Assembly: GCA_934179885.1 (NCBI GenBank) | Contig: CAKPQY010000073.1 | Span: 1-5,016, forward strand | Length of the DNA: 5,016 nucleotides | DNA from: an uncultured Clostridia bacterium | GTDB taxonomy: Bacteria; Bacillota; Clostridia; TANB77; CAG-508 | Direction: 5' to 3' | In this document: positions 1 through 5,016 of the stretch, in pieces | Layout: each line of letters starts with the position of its first letter | Numbering within the stretch: position 1 is the stretch's first letter | Translations under genes and position numbers: made by a program | The notes under the pieces: model-generated | Seen by the model: only the letters and a program-made list of their open reading frames with translations | Told to the model about the DNA's origin: nothing | The model's database searches: none

Positions 1-24
1 GTCGTTATTTTTTTATTGCATCAA

Positions 25-76
25 AAAAAGTGCCTATTTTTTGCTTTTTATAAGTTTCTAGGCACTTTGTTTTTTA
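25..76 (-). terminator. Rho-independent terminator after the protease/anchor operon
   Basis: A perfect 10-bp inverted repeat, AAAGTGCCTA (27-36) and TAGGCACTTT (59-68), encloses a 22-base loop. On the minus strand the stem is followed by a run of seven U in the RNA, and it starts within a few bases of the TAA of the anchored surface gene (76-74). On the plus strand it is followed by GTTTTTT, so it could work in both directions. This 52-base element matches the one at 4323-4374 at 48 positions without gaps. Confidence 0.82.
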
Positions 77-1294
77 CTGTTTTTTTCTAAAAAATAATAT
101 AAAAATTGTTGTTATAGCAATAATAAGTAATATTGATAATGCACTTATAAGTATTTTATAGCTTTTGCTATTATTTGTTATGTCTTTTGTTTCATAATAT
201 TGAAATGTTCCATCTTTTTTGTCATATTTATAATAATTATATTCACCATCGTTTAAATTCATTGCATATACAACAGCGAATCTATCATCTATTTCGTATG
301 CATTATATTCTTGGTCATCTATTATTATAGTTGTTTTATTATAACCATTTAATTCTTTATCTGTAATAAATAAAGTTAACAATTTTGATGTTGTTTCATT
401 GTATATTTTATAAGTATTATTGTTATATACTGCTGTCATTGTTTTTCCATTTTCATCTTTTATACCAATTATTGTAAGTTTAGTTATTGGGCTTTCTAAT
501 GCTGGTATGTCTATTTCATTTATTTTTATACTTGTTTCTTCATATGAATTTAATTTTGGTAGTTCTTCTCTATTTTCTATTACAGTATATTCTTTTTCAT
601 TTATTTTTATTTTAATTGATTTTCTTTCCTCTTGTGTTTGTTCTGTTTTTTCTTGTTCTTCCTCTTTTTCTTCTTGTTTATTTTCTGTTACTTGATTTTC
701 TGTTGTTGGATTTGTCTTATCTGTTTTTTTATCTTCATTCTGTTTTGATGTTTGTGTTTGAGAACTATTAGTATTTGTATTTTGATTTGGTTTTGACTGT
801 GGTTGTTGATTTTGTGTTATTCCTCCATTTTCTGTGTTTGGCTTTGAAGAAGGATTGCTTGGAGTTGGTGTTGGTGTTGGTGTTGGAGTGGGTGCAGGAG
901 TTGGTGTTGGAACTGTGGTTGTTTTTGCCGTTACTGAAATTGTTTTTGAAGATGATATGTCTGTATTTTTGCCATCTTGAGTTGTTACATCTCCTGATAC
1001 TTTAATATTTATACTTCCTGTTCCTTTGCTATTGCAAGTAATACTAAATGTTTTTGTTGTATTTAATGCATCTTCTGTTGCATCTGCATAACTTTTTGTA
1101 ACTCCATCTGTTGCTCCAGATGCTGTTATTTTTATATTCCATGCTGCAACATTTGATATTGTAACTTTTATAGTAACATTGTTTCCGCTTTCTACTGAAG
1201 ATGGTGCACTAATTGATACACCACCAGCAGCCAATACTACTTGTGGAAATATTAGCATTATTGCCAATATTAATATTATATATATTTTTTTCAT
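74..1294 (-). CDS. Membrane-anchored surface protein with cohesin-like/Ig-like N-terminal domain, Pro-Thr stalk and C-terminal TM helix
   Basis: 406 residues, not assignable to a named protein. Visible in order: signal peptide (1-22, MKK then a hydrophobic core ending LAAGG); a beta-rich domain of about 100 residues (24-123, from VSISAPSSVESGNNVTIKV to SSKTISVTA); a Pro-Thr stalk (129-145); a Gln/Asn/Lys/Glu/Thr-rich disordered spacer (146-223); a second folded region (224-372) ending in a Tyr-rich segment (YNYYKYDKKDGTFQYYETK); and a TM helix (about 379-402) followed by RKKQ as a tiny cytoplasmic tail. There is no LPXTG motif, so anchoring is by the helix, not sortase. The N-terminal domain resembles cohesins in its opening (a Val-rich strand, then 'AWNIKI') and its end ('GTGSINIKVSG...DGKNTDISSS'), but is shorter than the roughly 140 residues usual for cohesins. 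The gene follows the dockerin protease by 15 bases with its own strong RBS, so it is probably cotranscribed and may be the protease's docking partner (inference). Architecture is secure; the cohesin label is tentative. Confidence 0.85.
   Translation of the reverse strand: MKKIYIILILAIMLIFPQVVLAAGGVSISAPSSVESGNNVTIKVTISNVAAWNIKITASGATDGVTKSYADATEDALNTTKTFSITCNSKGTGSINIKVSGDVTTQDGKNTDISSSKTISVTAKTTTVPTPTPAPTPTPTPTPTPSNPSSKPNTENGGITQNQQPQSKPNQNTNTNSSQTQTSKQNEDKKTDKTNPTTENQVTENKQEEKEEEQEKTEQTQEERKSIKIKINEKEYTVIENREELPKLNSYEETSIKINEIDIPALESPITKLTIIGIKDENGKTMTAVYNNNTYKIYNETTSKLLTLFITDKELNGYNKTTIIIDDQEYNAYEIDDRFAVVYAMNLNDGEYNYYKYDKKDGTFQYYETKDITNNSKSYKILISALSILLIIAITTIFILFFRKKQ
860..910 (-). repeat. 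Hexanucleotide tandem repeat encoding the Pro-Thr stalk
   Basis: Imperfect six-base units (plus-strand reading GGTGTT, with GGAGTG, GGTGCA and GGAGTT variants) encode residues 129-145 of the anchored surface protein, alternating Pro with Thr and one Ala. Such extended linkers separate domains in clostridial and cellulosomal surface proteins. The repeat is in frame, so gain or loss of a unit changes stalk length by two residues without a frameshift. Confidence 0.85.
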
Positions 1295-1300
1295 ACTTAT

Positions 1301-1307
1301 CTCCTTA
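1301..1307 (-). promoter_or_regulatory. Strong ribosome binding site for the anchored surface gene
   Basis: TAAGGAG on the minus strand, six bases before the ATG at 1294, is near-ideal in sequence and spacing and fixes this start. It sits inside the 15-base gap after the protease stop (1312-1310), so the anchored protein has its own efficient initiation site within a shared transcript. Confidence 0.85.
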
Positions 1308-1309
1308 TT

Positions 1310-4162
1310 TTATTGTTTTATATTATTTATGCCTAATAAATGTTGTCTTAATTTTAACAAATCTGCTGAATTTATTGTGTTTCCGTTAACTAATGCTGCA
1401 GCTTTTTTATTTGCTCCTTTTAATTCTAATGTACCTATTAAGTGTTGTCTCATTTTTAAAAGGTCTGCTGAATTTATTTTTCCATCTCCATTTATATCTC
1501 CGTATATAACTACTGTATATTTTTCTGTCCCATAAGAAATTTCTGTACCTGTTGATATGATATTTGTTGATGTTTTTATATTAATATCTTTGTTTTGTAA
1601 TTTGTTTTTTATGTTATTTATTGTTTCTCCAACAACAAATCCGTTAGTAAATTCATTTTCTATTTTATAATTTGCTTTGGTTAGATATTCTTTTAGTGTT
1701 GTATTGTTTTGAGCTTTTGCAACTATTGTATATGAAAATGTATTGCTTATTCCTCCATATGTTACGGTCACATTATATTCTCCTGGTTTTGTTGAATCAA
1801 ATCCTGATATTGTATAATCTTTAATTTCTTTTTGTTCTTTAATATAATTTGCAGTTACTTTCATTCCTGTTATATCTAGTTTTTCGCCTACTATATATGT
1901 AGTTTTTTTAGGAGGTACTATTGATAGCGACTTTAAGCTATTTACTGTTTCTTTTTCTTTTACAACAATAACTCCATCTGTTTTTCTTCTTAACATTACA
2001 TAGATTTTGTTTTTTATTGATGTTAAACTTAAGTTCCCAGCACTTGCAGCATTGTCTACATTTTTTCCTTCTTGTTCTATTTCTTTTGTTTTTTCATTGT
2101 ATGCATATAATATTGTTTTTCCATTTTGTGTTTCTGAAATTTCTGTTGCTAATATATATAGATTTCCTTGTGATACTGTTACTTTTGGATCTCCTAATTC
2201 TATATTTGTATTTATTGTTTCAAAGTTCGTTCCATCAAAAGCAATCATTCTCATTGTTTTATTATTTGTATCACTTCCTAATACAAAATACATTTTATTA
2301 TTTAATGAAACAACATCATATTGGTTGGCATTCATTGTATTTGGTATCTCTTTGAATTTTTTATCTTGTATTTCATATAGTCTTATTTTGTTATTAGCTT
2401 GTCTACATGTAACATATGTTTTATTATTTATATTTTCTATTGCTGTTGTTCCAATTAAGTCTCTAGCGTTTCCTTGATAATAAATTCCTACTAATTCAAA
2501 TTTATTATTATTTAATTCGTATAATGATGCTTTTTGACTTTCTGTATTTACCGTTAAATATATTTTGTGATTCAATATTTTGTATGCATATGAACCATTA
2601 TTATTAAGCATTTCTGTTACTTTGTTCCATCCATTACTATATTTGTATAATATAATTTTATCAAAGGTTGATACCAATAAATATAGTTCATTGTCTAGAT
2701 TTAATAAAGATGCTTTAGTTAAATTATTGCTGTTTTCTATATTGGATATGTTTATGTTTGTCCATATATCTTTATCATATGTATGCGTATATATTTTATT
2801 ATTGCCAATACTTACTGTATAAAGTTTATCATCATATGAAATTGCATCTATGTTTTTTATTAAATATTCATTTTCTCCTGTTTCATCTTTAAAGTTTGTA
2901 TCTTTCCATATGTCATAATCTGCTACATCTGGTATTGTTACATCTAATGTCATTGTGTCGCCTTCACTACTCGATATGTTTTTTATGACTATTCCAGAGT
3001 TTGTTCCATCACTATATGTTAATGCACCTTTTGTTATATTTAGGTCACTTGAACCTATTGATGTTTTTCCAGCTTCTTTTGAATATGCTGCATTATAGAT
3101 TTCATTTCTTAGTGTGCTATCATCTTTTTGTCCAGATTCTTCTCTAAAAACATATATTCCTGTTTTTCCTTTGTTATTGCTTAATCCTGTTACTGTGGTA
3201 TCCACTCTATATATAATAACTCCAGAATGTCCAATTGCTCTGTCTAGATGATCAATATCTTTTGATTTTTTTCTAAATTCTACTACAAATAATTCATATT
3301 CATTTAATGGTGATTTCAATATATATGCTTGATTTCCATTTGGATCATCTTGTGTATTTAATGTTAGTGTCTGGCTAGTAGTTATTGTATCAATTGTTAA
3401 CCAATTTGTATATTTCATTCTTAAATATGCTAATGGATATGACATATTTTTGCTTACTCCTCCCATTATATCCCATGTATATACAGGATATGAGCTTGGT
3501 GTAGATGTGTATAAGTCTGGATATCCTAATGAATGTAAAAATTCGTGTGTTATTACTCCTGCTCCATTATTTTCCAATGTATATGTATTTAGCATATTAT
3601 ATGTTCCTATCTTTTTGTTTGACCAATTTTTATCTGCTCCATAATCGCTTTTATGGCTTACAAATGTTGAATTTGATTCTGCTAATGCTGTACCACCTTT
3701 TAGGATTATTGATACATTGTCTATAAAGCCATCATTATTATAGTCTATAATTTCATTTGTTTTTTTTATTGAATCTATTATGTTATCTATTATTTGATAA
3801 TCTAAGTTGTTTTTGTCTAAACCATCACTGGTAAATGGTAATTCGAAGGGTATAATTTTTGTTCCATCATATTGTGGAAATATGTTTTTTAGGTTAAATT
3901 TTCCATATGATACTTTATTTAGATATCCTTTTACTGCTAGTTCGTTTGTTCCATTGTACATTTCCATTATTTTGGCAGTATTTTTTTCTAAATATTCTTT
4001 TCCTTCTGTATCTCCTTTAAAGTATGCTAAAAAAATTACATTTGCAAAATTTTCTTTTGGTTTGTCTGATGATTTTGCATATGTAAATAAAGGCATTATT
4101 ATTGCTCCTATCATTATAATAATTAATGCTAAATTTGTTATTTTTTTCATGTTTTTTGTCAT
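1310..4162 (-). CDS. Secreted M6-family (immune inhibitor A-like) metalloprotease with beta-propeller, Ig-like domain and C-terminal dockerin
   Basis: 950 residues numbered from the longest frame. Signal peptide: about 1-29 (core LALIIIMIGAIIMPLF, then TYAKS). M6-type catalytic domain: about 36-410, with the zinc motif HEFLHSLGYPD (His206, Glu207, His210, Gly213, Asp216) and the Met-turn WDIMGG (230-235). These fit the HExxHxxGxxD signature of M6 proteases. DYNNDGFIDN (140-149) is the Asp/Asn-rich loop common in this family. Residues about 417-740 hold seven repeats of Kelch-like pattern ('NNKxY...KxxLYxY...W/F'), read as a beta-propeller. A bacterial Ig-like (Big_3-type) domain follows (743-815), then a pre-dockerin module (821-887, ending YTVVIYGD) and a type I dockerin (889-944: DINGDGKINSADLLKMRQHL, then a degenerate second half). 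The likely role is extracellular proteolysis of a protein substrate, with the propeller and Ig domain for binding and the dockerin for attachment to a cohesin. Start: Met1 has its purine-rich site directly abutting, so Met5 (position 4150, MKKITNLALII) may be the true start. Substrate unknown. Confidence 0.92.
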   Translation of the reverse strand: MTKNMKKITNLALIIIMIGAIIMPLFTYAKSSDKPKENFANVIFLAYFKGDTEGKEYLEKNTAKIMEMYNGTNELAVKGYLNKVSYGKFNLKNIFPQYDGTKIIPFELPFTSDGLDKNNLDYQIIDNIIDSIKKTNEIIDYNNDGFIDNVSIILKGGTALAESNSTFVSHKSDYGADKNWSNKKIGTYNMLNTYTLENNGAGVITHEFLHSLGYPDLYTSTPSSYPVYTWDIMGGVSKNMSYPLAYLRMKYTNWLTIDTITTSQTLTLNTQDDPNGNQAYILKSPLNEYELFVVEFRKKSKDIDHLDRAIGHSGVIIYRVDTTVTGLSNNKGKTGIYVFREESGQKDDSTLRNEIYNAAYSKEAGKTSIGSSDLNITKGALTYSDGTNSGIVIKNISSSEGDTMTLDVTIPDVADYDIWKDTNFKDETGENEYLIKNIDAISYDDKLYTVSIGNNKIYTHTYDKDIWTNINISNIENSNNLTKASLLNLDNELYLLVSTFDKIILYKYSNGWNKVTEMLNNNGSYAYKILNHKIYLTVNTESQKASLYELNNNKFELVGIYYQGNARDLIGTTAIENINNKTYVTCRQANNKIRLYEIQDKKFKEIPNTMNANQYDVVSLNNKMYFVLGSDTNNKTMRMIAFDGTNFETINTNIELGDPKVTVSQGNLYILATEISETQNGKTILYAYNEKTKEIEQEGKNVDNAASAGNLSLTSIKNKIYVMLRRKTDGVIVVKEKETVNSLKSLSIVPPKKTTYIVGEKLDITGMKVTANYIKEQKEIKDYTISGFDSTKPGEYNVTVTYGGISNTFSYTIVAKAQNNTTLKEYLTKANYKIENEFTNGFVVGETINNIKNKLQNKDINIKTSTNIISTGTEISYGTEKYTVVIYGDINGDGKINSADLLKMRQHLIGTLELKGANKKAAALVNGNTINSADLLKLRQHLLGINNIKQ

Positions 4163-4168
4163 TCCCTT
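4163..4168 (-). promoter_or_regulatory. Purine-rich site (AAGGGA) that bears on the protease start
   Basis: On the minus strand AAGGGA directly abuts the ATG at 4162, too close to work as a Shine-Dalgarno site for it. It lies 12 bases before the in-frame ATG at 4150 (Met5), a longish but usable distance. Met5 also gives a more typical signal peptide start (MKK followed by the hydrophobic core). This favours Met5 as the true start; the difference is four residues. Confidence 0.5.
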
Positions 4169-4252
4169 CTTTTAAGGCACAAAATTTGATTGAAAATATT
4201 GTATTTTACAATTATTTTTCAGACTTTTTCCCTTTTTTATTTTCTTATCTTA

Positions 4253-4281
4253 AATATATCATATAATATTTTTTTCGACAA
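4253..4281 (-). promoter_or_regulatory. Candidate sigma-70/SigA promoter for the protease operon
   Basis: On the minus strand a -35-like TTGTCG (4281-4276, four of six matches to TTGACA) is followed after 17 bases by a -10-like TATATT (4258-4253, five of six matches to TATAAT). The predicted transcript start near 4246 gives a leader of roughly 85-95 bases. It lies between the terminator and the protease start, where a promoter is required. The region is so AT-rich that chance matches are common, and TATTAT a few bases upstream is a competing -10. Confidence 0.42.
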
Positions 4282-4322
4282 TATTTTTTAAAAATTATTT
4301 TTTGTCATTTTTTTACATATTT

Positions 4323-4374
4323 AAAAAGTGCCTATTTTTAGCTTTTTATAAGCTTTTAGGCACTTCGTTTTTTA
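4323..4374 (-). terminator. Rho-independent terminator between the kinase gene and the protease operon
   Basis: The outer stem AAGTGCCTA (4326-4334) pairs with TAGGCACTT (4357-4365). An inner stem AGCTT (4340-4344) pairs with AAGCT (4350-4354) around a TTTAT loop. On the minus strand the outer stem leads into a U run, and on the plus strand into CGTTTTTT. It ends transcription from the kinase side, which implies that the downstream protease needs its own promoter. It is the sister copy of the element at 25-76, differing at 4340, 4353, 4356 and 4366. Confidence 0.8.
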
Positions 4375-4378
4375 TACT

Positions 4379-4513
4379 TTATGCATTTGCTTTTAGTTTG
4401 CAAATTTCATAATTCATCCTGCTATGTTCTAATGCATTTTTGTTTTCGTAATCTCTTAGCATTTTTATTTGTTCTTTGTAATTTCTAGTTTGTCCATCTT
4501 TTATACTTATTTA
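4379..4513 (-). other. Short protein-like open frame after the kinase stop codons; possible small gene or remnant
   Basis: After the two TAA codons ending the kinase, the same frame stays open for about 43 codons to a TAA at 4381-4379. It reads as protein: ...KDGQTRNYKEQIKMLRDY, then ENKNALEHSRMNYEICKLKA near the end, a charged amphipathic pattern typical of a helix. The first ATG in frame is at 4462, giving only 27 residues (MLRDYENKNALEHS...), and no convincing Shine-Dalgarno site precedes it. The frame ends 4 bases before the terminator repeat, just as the anchored surface gene ends at its terminator, which hints that it was or is a coding 3' end. It could be a small gene with a non-ATG start, a decayed gene end, a lost C-terminal extension of the kinase, or 3' UTR that is open by chance. 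I do not recognise a family. Confidence 0.25.
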
Positions 4514-5016
4514 TTATTTATTTTCTAATCTTTCTTCATTTTTTATAATTGTCATAATAATTTGAACAGTTTTTTCTAAATCATCATTTTTTATAACATA
4601 ATCATACAAATTAATTTTTGACTCTTCATATTCTAGTCTATCTAGCCTTAATTGCATATCTGCTTCAGATAAATTATCTCCTCTATTAATAAGTCTATTT
4701 TTTAATTCTTCTTTATCAACCTTTAAAAATATTGTAACTAGTTTTGTTTCATCTTTTAATGTTTTTATTAAATTTTCTGTACCATTTACTTCAATATCTT
4801 TTACTATTATTTTTCCACTTTGAATTTTTTCATTCATTAGTTTTTTAGATGTTCCATAATAGTTTTCATGATGTAAATCATATTCATAAAATTCACCATT
4901 TTTTATTCTTTCTTTAAACTCTTCTTTTGTTATAAAGTGATATTGTACTCCTTCTTCTTCTCCTGGTCTTGGTTCTCTTGATGTAAAAGATGGAAGAGAT
5001 ATTATATTATCCATTC
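4514..5016 (-). CDS. Guanylate kinase family protein, N-terminus beyond the window (partial)
   Basis: The visible part is about 167 codons and open at the window edge. Guanylate kinases phosphorylate GMP to GDP with ATP in the cytoplasm. The family signature is clear: SFTSREPRPGEEEGVQYHF (T-S-R..R-P-G-E...G..Y-H-F), the GMP-binding part, followed by 'FYEYDLHHENYYGTSKKLM' (usual form 'FLE...GNYYGT'), 'IIVKDIEVNGTENL' (usual DIDVQGA), 'TIFLKVDKEELKNRL', an arginine-rich lid (RGDNLSEADMQLRLDR) and 'YDYVIKNDDLE' near the C-terminus. The ATP-binding P-loop (GxxGxGKS) normally lies about 30 residues before the TSR motif, so the first visible Met (5014) is internal and the gene continues past base 5016. 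Differences from housekeeping Gmk (DIEVNGT, and no 'PPS' after IFLK) suggest a divergent paralog, so no symbol is given. It ends with tandem TAA TAA codons (4516-4511). It is unrelated in role to the downstream protease operon and separated from it by a terminator. Confidence 0.88.
   Translation of the reverse strand, partial: MDNIISLPSFTSREPRPGEEEGVQYHFITKEEFKERIKNGEFYEYDLHHENYYGTSKKLMNEKIQSGKIIVKDIEVNGTENLIKTLKDETKLVTIFLKVDKEELKNRLINRGDNLSEADMQLRLDRLEYEESKINLYDYVIKNDDLEKTVQIIMTIIKNEERLENK

Noticed and set aside
1..24. Bases beyond the terminator searched for a gene end, promoter or RNA
   Set aside because: Too short and AT-rich to support any call.
860..910. Tandem repeat considered as a CRISPR-like or slipped-strand phase-variation tract
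   Set aside because: Six-base in-frame units with no spacers encode a Pro-Thr linker; changes of whole units do not switch the frame.
2007..2477. Open plus-strand frames of 60 to 160 codons opposite the protease and the surface gene (for example here and at 420-695, 3450-3644 and 3807-4175)
   Set aside because: They are rich in Phe, Leu, Ser and Ile because they are the complement of A-rich minus-strand codons. They have no domain pattern and no credible ribosome sites, and they overlap well-supported genes.
4173..4183. 'AAGGCACAAAA' in the protease leader resembles an arm of the terminator repeat
   Set aside because: Only about seven bases match and no partner arm is nearby; chance is sufficient.
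4199..4211. Small inverted repeat TTGTA-TTT-TACAA in the protease leader, a possible operator or hairpin
   Set aside because: Five AT-rich base pairs in a very AT-rich leader are expected by chance; no supporting context.
4465..4497. Ten-codon minus-strand frame starting at ATG 4497 (MDKLEITKNK)
   Set aside because: Too short and without a ribosome binding site; the overlapping frame through the same bases is more protein-like.

Overview
The window is strongly AT-rich. All real genes lie on the minus strand, Shine-Dalgarno sites are of the AAGGAG type, and secretion uses Gram-positive signal peptides. Together with a dockerin-bearing protease and a membrane-anchored partner with a Pro-Thr stalk, this suggests a low-GC Firmicute, most likely a clostridial commensal. 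The taxonomic call is inference from composition and protein style; no marker gene is present.

Layout, in the direction of transcription (high to low coordinates): (1) 5016-4514, the C-terminal part of a guanylate-kinase-family protein whose P-loop end lies outside the window. (2) 4513-4163, about 350 bases without a large gene. It holds a short protein-like frame of uncertain status (4513-4379), a hairpin terminator (4374-4323), a candidate promoter (4281-4253) and the leader of the next gene. (3) 4162-1310, a large secreted M6-family (immune inhibitor A-like) metalloprotease. After the catalytic domain it carries a region I read as a seven-bladed beta-propeller, then an Ig-like domain, a short pre-dockerin module and a C-terminal type I dockerin. 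(4) 1294-74, 15 bases downstream, a membrane-anchored surface protein with a short cohesin-like or Ig-like N-terminal domain, a Pro-Thr stalk, a charged low-complexity spacer, a membrane-proximal domain and a C-terminal transmembrane helix. (5) 76-25, a second terminator that matches the first at 48 of 52 positions.

The protease and the anchored protein look like a two-gene operon: one promoter, a 15-base gap, and a terminator right after the second stop codon. The attractive reading is that they form a pair in which the anchored protein displays a cohesin-like receptor on a stalk and the secreted protease docks to it through its dockerin, keeping proteolysis at the cell surface. The dockerin and protease assignments are strong. 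The cohesin assignment and the physical pairing are inference.
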